This document shows, piece after piece, positions 50,953 to 62,640 of a stretch of DNA of 64,000 bases; the first letter of the stretch is position 1, and each line of letters starts with the position of its first letter. Origin of the DNA: Triglochin maritima (lineage: Eukaryota; Streptophyta; Magnoliopsida; Alismatales; Juncaginaceae). Below the pieces are notes generated by a model. It ran no database searches. It was not told where the DNA came from and saw only the letters and a list, made by a program, of their open reading frames with translations. Position numbers and translations under genes: made by a program. The stretch is from contig OY821788.1 in NCBI GenBank assembly GCA_963682175.1, positions 16,820,001 to 16,884,000 of the forward strand, given 5' to 3'.

Positions 50953-51769
50953 TGTTTGATCGTGAGGGTCTCTAATTCTAATCACTATTAATCCTAATTA
51001 CCTACTTGTTTAACTATCAAAGATGTGCACATCGGAATTTGAAATAAACAAGTACGTAAAGCAAACCACAATCGACACGGGGGGTTTTTACAGAGGTTCG
51101 GCCACCCGCCTACGTCTTCTCTTGGAAGCCTTACTTGACACTTCGATCTCCGCTCACGACTTCACTAACCACTCCCCGTTCCGGGCCGGGAGAGAATGCC
51201 TTTACAATCTTCAAGCTCGCGAACAACCCTCGCCGAGGTTCGCTCCTCCTCTCACAATCTGAGAGGGATGCTTCGGGCTTTCACCGAAACCATTACTTGG
51301 CTTTGACAACAACAAACTTGAGTGGGACAATCACTCTCTAAACTTGAGCACACTTGAGAAAGATAAGAATTGATCTTAAGTGTGGAAATTGAGGCTTGGA
51401 GTGTTTGGAATGATCTCTCTAATGTAGGAGGCAAATATGTGTGGGAGAGTTCTGTTAAAATGTGTTTTACAACTCTATTTAGGCATTAAAGAGAATATAG
51501 CCGTTGGGGATCAAATGGGTAAAGATTGTGTGAGATACACTAACCAGAAATCTGCAGGACACAATTCTGCTTAAAATCGGTCGAACGAATCGGCTATACT
51601 GGTCGACCGGTTGGTCAAATTATGGCTATGACTTAAGTTCACTTAAGTGAACAGTCGAACGGACTTTGGGGATTGGTCGACCGTTATAAGGTTTTTGGTC
51701 TCAGTAGGTAGGATCGGTCGAACTAGGCAAGTGGTTGGTTCGACCGAAAAAGTCCAAGCACTTCTGGGT
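50953..51769 (-). repeat. 3' LTR of the copia element, truncated
   Basis: Colinear with 54000-54820 (tacagaggttcggccacccgcctacg, tgagagggatgcttcgggctttcacc, tgggacaatcactctctaaacttgagcac). The match stops after cttctgggttttg at 51769, where internal DNA starts; about 680 bp of LTR are missing. Confidence 0.8.
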
Positions 51770-51829
51770 TTTGATGATGACAACCTATATCTTAATACAT
51801 GGAATTTTTAAATGTAAACTATGCATATA

Positions 51830-52140
51830 AATGCTCCCCCTATGGATATGCATAGTTTTTGTTCAATTTAAATCAAATTCCAAGTTTCCCCCTTAATTAT
51901 CTCTCCCCCTTTGACATCCCTCAAAAAATTATACGATATAAGTTCAATGTGGATATCTTATAATGAAGTTGCTCCCCCTAAATTGTGCACTTCATTACAC
52001 TAAGAAAATGATATTCATTAAGCTCCCCCTATCAATGTTAATATGATTTTTCAATTAAGTTATTTTTTATTTCCCCCTATTAACATCAAGCAAATATTAC
52101 AATATAGCATGTGATATTTACATTTCCCCTTTTGACAACC
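51830..52140 (-). repeat. Cluster of polypurine-tract-like motifs
   Basis: Six or seven pyrimidine runs on the plus strand (gctccccctatgg, tttcccccttaa, tctccccctttgac, gctccccctaaa, agctccccctatc, tttccccctatt, atttccccttttgac) are GGGGGA-type purine tracts on the coding strand, upstream of the 3' LTR. Multiple such tracts before the 3' LTR are a reported Sirevirus trait. Confidence 0.7.
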
Positions 52141-52382
52141 ATTTAGAAAACATTTGACTCTAAAACTATGGATGTGATTAAAATTTAAGATTTGCAATGA
52201 ATGAATATATGATATGTCAATTAAGCAAATTAAAACCTAGACTAGAACCAATTTATTCAAAAATTTAGAGGATAAGAAAATTATACCAATTTCAAGCTTG
52301 ACTTGGTTCTATCCTTCATTCGGTGATGCAACCGGCTTTAAATTCGACTCTTAAGTTCCCCCGGTCACCAACGATTTCTTCC

Positions 52383-52670
52383 TCAAGCACCTACAAGTAT
52401 AGATTTTGGTACCCAAACAACGTTGGGTCCTTGAATGTTAGCTTTGGGAATCAAAACCAATTTGGTTTTAGGAGCCCACACACTTGAGGAACTATGCTTT
52501 ACAACTAAGTGCTTTCCATTTAAAGTTGTATGATATACATGGTTTTTCAAATTTGCATTGTATCCTAACCCATGTTTTTCTAAAGATTGCCTTTGCCTTC
52601 CTAATAGTATATTAAACATCTTAGTTCCATTTGTGAACTTTTCTAGATTTTTCTTAATTGCACATTGCAA
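52383..52670 (-). pseudogene. Gag-distal segment of the copia element
   Basis: A 95-codon frame overlapping the end of gag in another phase, with QSLEKHGLGYN and VWVPK, phrases typical of the region between Gag and protease/integrase in Sirevirus-type polyproteins. No protease DTG follows. The polyprotein is truncated here. Confidence 0.6.
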
Positions 52671-53947
52671 GCATGAAGATCTAATTGTTCAACATCTATA
52701 AGTGTTGCTTTTAACATATCAAGAGTTGATGCATTATTTTGAAGTCTATTAAGCACCTCATTTTTCTCATTCATGCATGTTTCAATTTGACTTTGGAGAT
52801 CTTTGATTAGCTTTCTAGCATTTTTGTTATTTTCACAAATGATCTCATATTGTTTAAGTAAGTCATGGAATGCATTTTGAAGCTCAACATGTGTATAGGT
52901 TTCTTCATTAACACTAGAATGTGAGCTATCACTATAATATGACATAGTTGAGCATGAATTACTAGAACAAGAGTTAGATTCTACCTCACTTTGATCATCT
53001 TCAATAGCCATGAAGCATGAGTGACCCACCTCTCTTCTACTTTGCAAGGAAGACGATGATGATGATGATGAATCATCCCATGTAGCCTTGTGTGCTTCCT
53101 CCTTCCTTTCTCTTCTCTTGCTCTTCTCCTTTTCTCTTCTCCTCTCCCTTCTCTCCTTTTTCTTCTCCCTTTCTCTTCTCTCATTTTCGCTCTCCTCCTT
53201 TTCTTTTTCTCTTTTCTCACTTCTTCTACCTCTTCTTTCGTTCTTTTCTCCCCTATCCTTCTTGAGGTATTTGAAGAAGTCTTTGGCTAGGACTTCAATG
53301 TCCTCATCTTCTATGCTCCTCCATGGTTGATCAATATTTGCATGTAAAGACAAGAAGGGTTTGTTCTTTGAAGCTTCCTTCTCCTTTCGAAGGTTGATTT
53401 GAAGTTCATATGCCATCAAGTTTCCAACGAGTTCCTCCATCTTTAATTTGGAAAGATCATGTGCCTCTTCAATCGCGAAGACTTTATCTTCCCAATCGAT
53501 GTTAATATCGGTGAAGCGAGTGTTCATTCCGGTTTTGTTCTCACTGATTTGCATAGAAAATATTTCATATTTATGCATGAGGAGACTAATGCGGGTTTCC
53601 TTAGTTTTTCTATCCCCCTCATGATCCATTTGCAATCTATGCCATATTTCATATGCACTTTCAGAACCCCTAATTCTATTGTATTCACCCTCATTTAGCC
53701 CACAATATAGAATATTCATTATTTTTGAGTTCATCTCAAATTCTTTCATTTGGGGCCTCGTGAGTGAATCTAATTCATCTTCATTTGGGGGTGTGTAGGG
53801 ATGTTGAAGAAACATCCAATATTTAAGGTCATTTGAAATTAGAAAAATTTTCATCCTATTTTTCCAATAATCATAGTTAGACCCATTAAGTAAAGGAGGT
53901 CTAGTAGTGCATAATCATTCTATGTGATTAGATGATGTAGAAGGCAT
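52643..53947 (-). pseudogene. Copia Gag (UBN2-type) with lost zinc knuckle and early stop
   Basis: From a minus-strand ATG at 53947 the frame starts MPSTSSNHIE and meets a TGA at 53917-53915, then runs open from NGSNYDYWKNRM through the UBN2 gag core (YEIWHRLQMDHEGD, KTKETRISLLMHKYEIFSM, LSKLKMEELVGNLMAYE) to 52643. Where Sirevirus Gag normally has a CCHC knuckle before KATWDDS, this protein has about 50 Lys/Arg/Glu residues in blocks such as REREKKKERRERRREKEK. After KATWDDSSSSSSSS come CFMAIEDD and a long coiled coil (LLKQYEIICENNKNARKLI). Confidence 0.8.
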
Positions 53948-53999
53948 GCTAAAAATACGATTAAGTATGTGATTTAGCTCACAAGCCTTTGACATCAAA

Positions 54000-55501
54000 T
54001 GTTGGATCGTGAGGGTCTCTAATTCAAATCACTATTAATCCTAATTACCTACTTCTTTAACAATCAATGATGTGACACAGCGGAATATAAAATAAACAAG
54101 TAAGTAAAGCAAACCACAATGGACACGGGGGATTTTTACAAAGTTTCGGCAACCCGCCTACGTCCTCTCTTGCAAGCTCCGCTCGACACTTCGAGCTCCG
54201 CTAACGACTTCACTAACCACTCCCCGTTCCGGGCTGGGAGAGAACGCCTTTACAATCTTCAAGCTCACGAACAACCCTCGCCGAGCTTGGCTCCTCCTCT
54301 CACAATCCGAGAGGGATGCTTCGGGCTTTCACCGAAACCATTACTTGGCTTTGACAGCAACAAACTTGAGTGGGACAATCACTCTCTAAACTTGAGCACA
54401 CTTGAGAAAGATAAGAATTGTTCTTAAGTGTGGAAATTGAGGCTTGGAGTGTTTGGAATGATCTCTCTAATGTAGGAGGCAAATATGTGTGGGAGAGTTG
54501 TGTTAAAATGTGTTTTACAACTCTATTTATAAGCGTTAGAGAGAATATAGCCGTTGGGGATGAAATGGGTAACGATTGTGTAAGATACACTAACCAGAAA
54601 TCTGCAGGACCCAATTCTGCTTAAAATCGGTCGACCGAATCAGGTATACCGGTCGACCGGTTGGTCAAATTATGGCTATGACTTAAGAGCACTTAAGGGA
54701 ATGGTCGAATGGGCTCAGGGGATTGGTCGACCGTTCTAGGGTTTTTGGAATGAGTAGGTAGGATCGGTTGAACTAGGCAAGTGGTTGGTTCGACCAAAAA
54801 GTGCAGGCACTTCTGGGTTTTGGGAAGAATTGAGTTTCGGTCGACCGAAGGTTGAGAAACGTTCGATCGAATAAGTCCAAAGAGTTTAAGGCGACCAAGA
54901 TGTGTTTGATCGGTCGACCGTTAGGAATGTTTCGGTCGACTGGATGTTTGGTATGTTTGGGGTTTTGGGAAATCCGACCGTTGTAGAAAAACGACAAAAC
55001 AAACGGTCATGTGACACGTGTGATCGGTCGAATAGAAAGGTGTAAACGGTCGACCGATCTTAACACTAAATCCCGTAACAAAAATAACAACCCAATCGGT
55101 CGAACGAAGTACTCGTTCCAGTCGACTGATTTGGTCCAGATAGTTCAGGTTAGGTTAAGTGTTTTCCGGTTCCAGTTTGGGTGATCTATTGAAGTCCAAA
55201 TGTTATGAAATATCGTGTGACTTCTATAAGGAACCTAGTGTGTGTTTAAGTTGATTTTAGCTCAAGTAGGCTCAATTTAGACATGTTCCTAAGACTCAAA
55301 GAAATACAAAATACATGTCTTCAATTGATCTTGATTACATGTCTTGACTTGATTTCCTTTCTTCCTTGAGTCTTGATCACCTGTACAGGTTAGCACAAAG
55401 CAATATATATGCAATGACACATGTGTTTTACTCAACATGATTACAATTATGATTAGGTTGATTTAGTCATCAAAACATAGATTAAGGCCAAAAAGCCAAC
55501 A
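54000..55501 (-). repeat. 5' LTR of the copia element, with CGGTCGACCG palindromes
   Basis: 1,502 bp, TGTTGG...CCAACA. It contains five perfect CGGTCGACCG palindromes (54628, 54650, 54838, 54911, 55047) and at least seven variants (for example tggtcgaccg, cggtcgactgg, cggtcgaacg). Repeated CGG-N-CCG palindromes in LTRs are a reported Sirevirus hallmark. Confidence 0.8.
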
Positions 55502-55529
55502 AGGAGTTCATTTAAAACGAAGAAACCTT

Positions 55530-55960
55530 ACAACATGCGTTTTGCCCCTTTTAAACATACAAGTTTGTCCTTTTTAACATCTACTTTTGTCCTTTTTAAC
55601 ATATGGGTTTGTCCTTTTTAAGTTCGGTTTTGTGCTTTTTAACAGTTGGGTCGGTCCTTCTTATATTGATGGGTTGTCCATTTTATGTGAGGGTTTATCC
55701 TTTTTAAGTACTAGTTTGTACTTTTTAAATATGCTTTTGTCCTTTTTGGCGTAGGTTTGTCCGTTTAAGTATGGTTTTGTCTTTTCTAACAGTTGGGTTG
55801 GTTCTTCTTATATTGGTCGATTGTCCTTTTTATGTTGAGGTTTTATCCTTTTTAAGTAGTGGTTTGTCCTTTTTAAGTATGAGTTTGTCATTTTTATCAC
55901 CTATGTTTGTCTTTTTTATCATATGGGTTTGTCCTTTTTAACAACCCAAGTTGAAATTAG
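55530..55960. repeat. Minisatellite of ttttgtcctttttaa units with a 147-bp higher-order repeat
   Basis: About fifteen imperfect units of 28-32 bp built on (g)tttgtcctttttaa(c/g). A longer block beginning acagttgggt (55642 and 55789) repeats with a period of 147 bp. Confidence 0.8.
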
Positions 55961-56455
55961 CAAACAAGAACACGAAATCAATCCCAATTCCGTGAAAACA
56001 AATCAGAAACCTCCAAAAAACTAATATCAAAGACAAACCAGCTTTAGACAAGAACACCACAAACCGAAATCAAAGAAAAAGAACCAAACTTTCAAGACAA
56101 ACACCAACAACCCAAAATCTCCACAACACCTCAACTTAGCTACAAAGAACCAAACTTTCCCCAACAACACCACACAAAAGACCAAAACAACTTTCTAAAA
56201 TAACATCAAAATACCAAGATCAATCCATCACAGAAAAAACCAAAAACTTCAAATCAGCCTAGCCACAAAGAACGAAACTTTTCCCCAAAAAACCCAAATC
56301 AGATACAAAGAACCATACTTCCAAAAACCCAAGACCGATCTATCACAGAACAAAACCAAAAACTTCAAGTCAGCCACAAAAAACAAAACTTTCCCTAAAA
56401 ACATCACACAAAAAACTCAAATCAGCTACAAAGAATCACATTCCTCCTCGTCGCC
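55961..56455. repeat. A/C-rich imperfect repeats
   Basis: Phrases such as tcagctacaaagaaccaaactttcc, aaaaccaaaaacttcaa and gatc(a/t)atcacagaa recur three or more times without a strict period. No coding signal. Confidence 0.5.
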
Positions 56456-56475
56456 ATGGGACAGGCTCCAACGCT

Positions 56476-56640
56476 GACCACTTCCTCCTCCTCCTCCTCC
56501 TCGCCGACCAACTTCACCACGGCGTTCTAACCAACTTCGTCAGCATCCCCACCTCCCTCAAGACCCACTCCCACGTCATCTCCCTCGACATCCCTCTTAC
56601 CGATCTCGCCTTCCACCCTGTCTCCTCGACCTCTCCGTTG
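56476..56640 (+). pseudogene. Exon-like fragment, possibly from a host gene
   Basis: A GC-rich, CTC/TCC-biased open stretch encodes a leucine run then ADQLHHGVLTNFVSIPTSLK and DIPLTDLAFHP, with no stops over 55 codons. The LAFHP ending and strong codon bias resemble plant WD-repeat-type coding exons, but I cannot identify the gene. Base use differs sharply from the A-rich neighbours. A 61-bp part (56544-56604) recurs inverted at 59140-59200. Confidence 0.45.
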
Positions 56641-56829
56641 ACACCTTGTCAAAGGTCGCAACGGGTCTTTGCATAGGAGAAAATGATAGAGAATGGAAGG
56701 TTTTGGGGGATATTGGAAGGTTTTGAGGAGATATGTATAGTGGAAACCAAAGGTCGCATAGTTTAGCATGCACGTGATCTGACACAAAATAAATAAATAA
56801 TATGTGATTCAATTAATCTTTGATAATAA
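56641..56829. other. Unassigned
   Basis: A near-duplicate phrase (tggaaggttttgggggatattggaaggttttgaggagatat) near 56694-56735; otherwise nothing recognisable. Confidence 0.3.
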
Positions 56830-57243
56830 AAAATTGGAAAATGATTTTTGCTGACTGGATTGACCACGTCAGACGGCCTCTGGGACGCACCGCATCAACA
56901 AATCATTTTCCCTTGCAAAATTCATGCAAATTCAAATATTTGCACTTCATGACTAGGCGCCACCTCACCAAGCTGACCCAACCCATCCTCCCACGCACAA
57001 GTCCAAGTGGCCAAGATAGTACAATTCCTAAGCCACACGCACCCCAACTAGATCGATCGAGTCTAGTTTCACACCTTCCCCGATGAGCCACACCTGTTTG
57101 ACAAAAAGTGAAACTTTCTCGAGAAAGGAAACTTCCGCAAAACAAAATATAAACATGCAACAAAACAAGCATACAATAAACATAAAACACACAAGCACGA
57201 ATATGAGGATGGACTTTATTATAAAATCAGGAGAGTGGGTCTT
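56830..57243 (-). repeat. LTR end fragment related to the chromovirus-like LTR
   Basis: Ends with gagagtgggtcttaca (57228-57243), the same terminus as 50196-50211, and contains two hairpin-type units (57100-57140) and a gatgagccacacc block. Only the 5' end of the LTR (minus strand) is present. It abuts Athila gag DNA at 57244. Confidence 0.6.
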
Positions 57244-57463
57244 ACATTGACTGAAAGATTTTGCTCTGAATTTTTGGATGTGGTGGTAGTTCGATATCAA
57301 AAGATGAATCCTCATGTTCACAAGAAAGGTCACCCTCCGCATTTTCACTTAATTGTTGTGCCATCTGACTCACTTGCATTTCCAGAGTTTGCAAGGAATT
57401 CAAGTTGGACTTCATTAAATTTTGAGTGGTTTCCTTGCACATTTGGAGGGTTTTTCTAAGCAA
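57244..57463 (-). pseudogene. Athila-like gag fragment
   Basis: Minus-strand 73 codons: TLQMCKETTQNLMKSNLNSLQTLEMQVSQMAQQLSE, the coiled C-terminal gag segment seen also at 63751-63936. The rest of gag is missing. Confidence 0.7.
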
Positions 57464-58115
57464 TCATGTCAGAGGTCTACTGTGAGACTCAAGTCAAAAT
57501 TTGGGAAACTTTTGGGTTTGGTGTTGATAGGCTAAGAAAGAGTCCAAATCTATCTTGAGAAAGTCAAGACGCGGAGGTCCCAAAGTCTCAATGCAACTAA
57601 GTAAACGACAACGTTCAGGCCATGATGTCGAGAATGGCATTGTCTCCTAAGTACGCCGAAATCCTAGTCGTCAATGTTTACTTGATTTTATATTAAGGCT
57701 TTTTGATTAGTGTGATTTTTGGGGTGAAGGAAGTGGTGATGAAATCCACCACCTTATCTTTCAATGGGACAACTCCACGTAGGCATTGAGTTTTAATGTC
57801 CATGTTGTCTTAAAGAGGGGAATATGCATGTTAAGTTAATTTTTGGCATCAACACAGAGCATATATGAAGTGAATAGTGGTAAATATCAACTAGGCATAG
57901 CAAGAGGAAGCTACCAAGGAAACACAAAATGCAAACACCTCACAAAATCTGCCACTGGAGGATGGTTTAGGGATTTGGGTCCCCAAACTACTCCTGGATG
58001 TTCCGTTGCGATAGTGTAGTTCCCTGTCCACTTAGTCCCTTGTTCAGTAACAAAACTACAAGAAAATGTAAGAAACACCATTGAAATGGTGGAAACTACA
58101 ACGACTACGACCAAC
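57464..58115 (-). other. Athila-like leader, minus strand
   Basis: Contains the reversed leader blocks (ggtgatgaaatccaccacc, aacgttcaggccatgatg, tgtctcctaagtacgccgaaatcctag). No coding support. Confidence 0.55.
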
Positions 58116-58133
58116 TCCCTCACAATGGTGCCA
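58116..58133 (-). promoter_or_regulatory. Degenerate tRNA-Asp primer-binding site
   Basis: TGGCACCATTGTGAGGGA on the minus strand, five differences from the tRNA-Asp complement, several of them G-to-A at former CpG. Placed 6 bp from an LTR end (tgattcatcatttt at 58140). Confidence 0.6.
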
Positions 58134-58139
58134 AAAACT

Positions 58140-59560
58140 TGATTCATCATTTTAATAATCGCAAGTGCACGACATCGGTGAAGACACAACATGTATGAGT
58201 TGTGCCACGAGGAGTTGTATATGTCATTGTTCCCACCCTACTCGAATAGGAGAGAAAAGGAAGAATGAGGGTACCTAATCTAGGGGACGAATGCGACGTA
58301 AATAAAAAATGACTAATAAAAAACGAATCCCGTAGGAGGTGGAGAATGAATGCAAAAGTGTAGATGTGTGTTTTGTCTGCATACAATTAAGTTCTAATGA
58401 CATGCATAACATGGAAATCTTATAATGCCACAATCTTAAGTGTGTCTCTACATGGATTAAGATTTATCACCATCAGTAAAACATACAAAACACTACTCAA
58501 GATGTGGACAACGAGAATCACATGATTATATATTTCATGACAAAAAGAACATGGAATCCATAATGACCACAACCCCAACTATGTCTCCACATAAATTAAG
58601 ATTTAACATTATCATTAAAACATACAAGACATTAATTAAGATGAGGCCAACAAGAGCAGATGCTCCCACATGCCATCCTTATCTCTTTACCCACTCCAAT
58701 CTTATCCTCACCTCATCATTCCCCATAAAGTGGTCACACTAGCCAAAGCTGTGCTAAGAATCAATTAAGACCATTAACACATCAAATGCAAGAGTGAGGA
58801 ACCAACAAAATGCATATGGAATTCATGTGAGGTTCCAATATTAGGATTAAACACAGACACTAATACAACACATCAACACTTCACATCACCTTCCACCCCC
58901 AATGGGGATGACTACCCTCTACTCATCTCCATAACCAAGAAAACAACAAAAAAAACACATAAGCAAGTAAAGAAAACTAAAGCTAACCAAGGCAAGTGAA
59001 CACAAATTGCATTAGATGAAAGATAACAACATAAATAACATGAAACGTACTTGATTAAGAAAATGAAGATTACAAAGTTTGCTCTTATTCTCCTCTAATG
59101 AACAAACTAAGAAACTAAAACCTACTCTAATGTCTCTGGATCGGTAAGAGGGATGTCGAGGGAGATGACGCGGGAGTGGGTCTTGAGGGAGGTGGGGATG
59201 ACAAACCACTACACTTCTAACTAAGAAACTAAAACCTACTCTAATGAACAAGAAATAAAACCTACTGTACTAAACAAGAAATAAAGCTAACCTAAGGAGG
59301 AGAGGAAGGAAGAAGAAGAATGGAAGGGTTACAAGTGTATTTATAGAATATTATAATCTCTGGATTAATCTGAGAGTAATTGGACGGCTGAAAATCAGAT
59401 CTAGATATTCTGGAGTGCTCTACCCTAAAAACCCGACTCGCTGGAGATATTTGATCGTAATCTGACCAATCAGATCCGCCATGGATCTGTCAATGGTGGA
59501 TCATTTAGCTTGGATCGCCCCCAAATTTATCCAACATCTTAATTGTACCATTTTAGCACG
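58140..59560 (-). repeat. Athila-like (family B) LTR, minus strand
   Basis: Matches 46330-47250 in reverse. It includes gatccgccatggatctgtcaatggtggatc-type palindromic motifs near 59475 and a tatttataga (TATA-like, minus) near 59338. An 84-bp foreign stretch with the exon-like fragment sits at about 59132-59215. The far end is not defined. Confidence 0.6.
59140..59200 (-). repeat. 61-bp inverted copy of the exon-like fragment
   Basis: Reverse complement of 56544-56604 with one mismatch (cgtcatc preceded by g instead of a). The surrounding LTR phrase aactaagaaactaaaacctactctaatg occurs on both sides (59105-59132 and 59217-59244), so the piece lies between two short direct repeats. Confidence 0.75.
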
Positions 59561-59639
59561 TGGGGTGCACCGAAAGCCGTTGGTTTGAACCCTCTTGGTT
59601 TTAATTGTTGAATTACTCTTCAGGTTCACGACATTAGGG

Positions 59640-60595
59640 TCTTTTGTACCCCACATTTTTTATTTACACTTAGACTTTTTTATTTACACTTAGATTTTCA
59701 GTCCAGTCCTTGAACATTACAAACATGTCCAGAAGGTTTCGAAATCAGTAATTTCTTCTTGTATTTAGGTCATCTTCACTTCCTTTCTTTTCTTTATTTC
59801 CTAAAACCAGAAACAAATCAAAAAAAAATCGAGTAGCAAAAAATAGGTGTAAAATAAAGGATGTATAGCATGAATGCAATGTATGATATTTTACTATTTA
59901 TGTTTGCTAGTATAAGCAAATTTGTCGTACTCATGGACCCTTAAACTCCCGTTGTGAAACCTTCAGTGTAGTGTTTTAGTACATTTATAGATAAGTTAAT
60001 TTAGTAGGGCATTCTCTCTTCCCACACGCTCCTATCACTCGGCAAATTAAGTATGAGGGGACTTAGTACCTGGTGCTTTCGAGTCATCTTACTTGGGATA
60101 CACCGACCGAACTCCCATTACACGGGTGGTAGGGATCGCCCTATGTGGACATTTAGGGGACAGTGTACGTGATATTGTAAGAAGATGAAAAAAATAGTCA
60201 TACAAATAAGAACCTTAATGGACTTTACAGGTTTCCCATGTCTTCCACTTCTTAATACCTTAATTAACTTGCACGAGTGGTTCCCTAGGCCAAGTGCGTG
60301 TACAGGGTACATATACAAAGTCGGCCCGTAGGATTACTGTGTCCAATGATCGACAAAAGTAGGTCCAGTGAGTCGTGTTGCTAGGTTGAATAATACAACA
60401 ATGTTTGGATTGTGTGGGTATATCCGCTGAAAATACTCAAGAGACACCAATCGTCCTTGACGACATGAGTTTTAACAGTTTGTTGCACGTACTAAATGCA
60501 ACCGTGATTCCTATGATAATGAGTTAGGATTTCCCTTTTTATTTTCTCTTTCTTTGTTTTGCTTGGGACTAGAAAAAGGTAAGTGTGGGGGTATT
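59640..60595 (+). other. Athila-like 3' noncoding region and polypurine tract
   Basis: From about 59860 it parallels 14040-14870 (cgagtcatcttacttgggatacaccgaccgaactcccattacacgggtggtagggatcgcc). It ends aagtgtgggggtatt, the polypurine tract, directly before LTR DNA. Confidence 0.65.
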
Positions 60596-61090
60596 TGATT
60601 AGTAGCGTATCATACATTGCAATCATACTACATGTCTTGTATTTTACCCTAATTTTGTGCTAGTCGAGTGTTTGTTTCATGTGTTTCAAGTTTTGGGTAA
60701 TAAAGAAGATAAAAAACCAAAAACGACCTAAATCCAAGAAGAAAGGACTTTATTAAAGCATCTTGGACCTATTTGACATGCTCAAGGTCCCATCTACAAT
60801 TAAGAAGGACCCAGATGAAACCCTGAGGGACTTGAGCATAAGGAAAACATTTCTGGTGCAAAAGCCTCTCATTATCATGATCTTGAGAAGTATTTGGGGA
60901 ATCAAGACCAAGCGGGCTTGAATCTGTGGACCTGGAGTGCACCGCAAGTGCAAAATAGAGAACTTAAGCTCATGTGAGAAAATACGGCGGATCAGACCAA
61001 CCTGATCCACGAATGGTGGATGATAATCCGCCACTGATGGATAAATGGATAATAACCGTCGAATATTTGATTGGAAGATCTAACAGAATC
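60596..61090 (+). repeat. Athila-like (family B) 3' LTR, 5' part only
   Basis: Starts TGATTAGTAGCG after the polypurine tract. It contains cggcggatcagaccaacctgatccacgaatggtggatgataatccgcc, palindromic motifs like those of 59460-59520. The rest of the LTR is missing. Confidence 0.6.
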
Positions 61091-62640
61091 TAAGAGAGCA
61101 ATCTCTTCACAACCCCACAAGAAAAATGGTGGTTGATTTGCTGTTCTAATTTGAATTAAGGTTGCAAGTAACAGATATTGAAACTTTTATTTTTTACTTA
61201 GGAATAAACTCAACCGTAGTAGCAAAATTGGTAAAGACTGTTGTAGAAACTAGGTAATTTGAGTCAAGCTATGGTAGATTTATCAAACATGGAGTCCTGC
61301 AAAAGAAGGTAAATTTGAGCTATGTAGATAGAACCATCACAGTAGAATAGTCAAACATGAAACCAACATGAAACAACTACCAAACATGAAACCAACATCG
61401 CGACAATAAGAAATCAACATCACAACTACGAAGCATGAAACCAACATCACAACTACAAAACCAGGCAATGCGAAATTTAAACTACAAACAACAAATCCAT
61501 CCCTAAACTTCTCAAACATATGGGGCTGCATCACAACTGAAATAAAAAAATGGAAGTAAACTTGGATCAAGGGAGACATCCACTGCTAACTTGGCCAAGC
61601 TTAAGTCCATCATTGGTCCACAAGTAGTGATTATAGGGGGTGGAGTTGTTGTACAAAATCTTGTTTCTGCTTCAGAAGTATCTGCATTAGTTGTTGAAGA
61701 ACTAGCACCAGTCCTCCTGTCACACCCTCTCTTCCTGGTAAGTTGAGGTAACAACCCCCTCTGTTTTTGTAATAAAACAACGAAAATGTAAGTATAGTTG
61801 TAATTATGTGGCTCAAATTTCAGCTTCCAACTTCAAATTTTACATATAATTTTTGGAGTTCTACAAAAATCTTGATCAAATATATTTTTTTACTAAAAAC
61901 AATCATTTTTTCAACACCATAGAATCGTTTCTTAAAAAAGGTTTGTCAAAAAAAGGTATTTACAAAAAGTTGTACATTCTAAAGCATTAGCAGAAGAATT
62001 GAATATATATGTTTAAGTTCAAGAGCTCAAGTAAATTGTAGTCACCAAAACTAACAAAAAACCAATAGCTTTTGGTCAATCAAGAATTAAGAATGAGATT
62101 TTTAAGCCATGCACAGATTCTTGTGTCATCTCAACTAATTAACAAAACTGCTTAGCAACCATGACAATTTATGTATGTACGTTAACTAAAATCACCAAAA
62201 ACACGAGATGAGTTCAAATCACCAAAAACACAAGAGCAGTTCATTCTTCCGCCTAAATCTAATCCCAACCAAAAGCAATAGAAATTCCAACGACCAGAAC
62301 TTCCTTACAGCAAATCAGCCAACCAAATCCCCATATAATCACCAAAAACCAATAGTTTACTGAAAACATAAATACATAAAACACATAAAACCGTTTAGTC
62401 CAACAAATATGGAAACGGGGGAAAGCTAATTTATGAACCCCAACACAAAATCCCAAAACCATATTTAACATATATTTCAATAAGGTAGCTTAAACACTCC
62501 ATATCTCCAATATCCACAACCAAATCTAACATCCAAAACCAAACATTCCGAAAATCGGTTCCTAAGCCCACAAGATGGAGTAATTAGAAGTGTCTAACTC
62601 AGACACCGACCAACAAGCCCACTTCTTGTGTGCAATATAT
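61091..62640. other. Unassigned AT-rich interval
   Basis: No domain or element signature. A short phrase (catgaaaccaacatcacaactac) is repeated at 61360-61460. Short ORFs on the minus strand are not supported. Confidence 0.35.

Larger units (their letters stand above)
50953..55501 (-). mobile_element. Sirevirus-like Ty1/copia element lacking pol
   Basis: Right (5') LTR 54000-55501 begins TGTTGG and ends CCAACA; left (3') LTR 50953-51769 matches its first half and is then truncated. Flanks aagag (50948-50952) and aggag (55502-55506) look like a 5-bp target duplication with one change. The 2.2-kb interior encodes only gag and a gag-distal segment on the minus strand; integrase, RT and RNase H are absent. 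A cluster of polypurine tracts and palindromes in the LTR are features described for Sireviruses. Confidence 0.75.

Noticed and set aside
53088..53330. Hydrophobic Leu/Ser/Phe-rich ORFs on the plus strand
   Set aside because: Exact antisense of the Lys/Arg/Glu-rich tract of the copia gag; compositional artefact.
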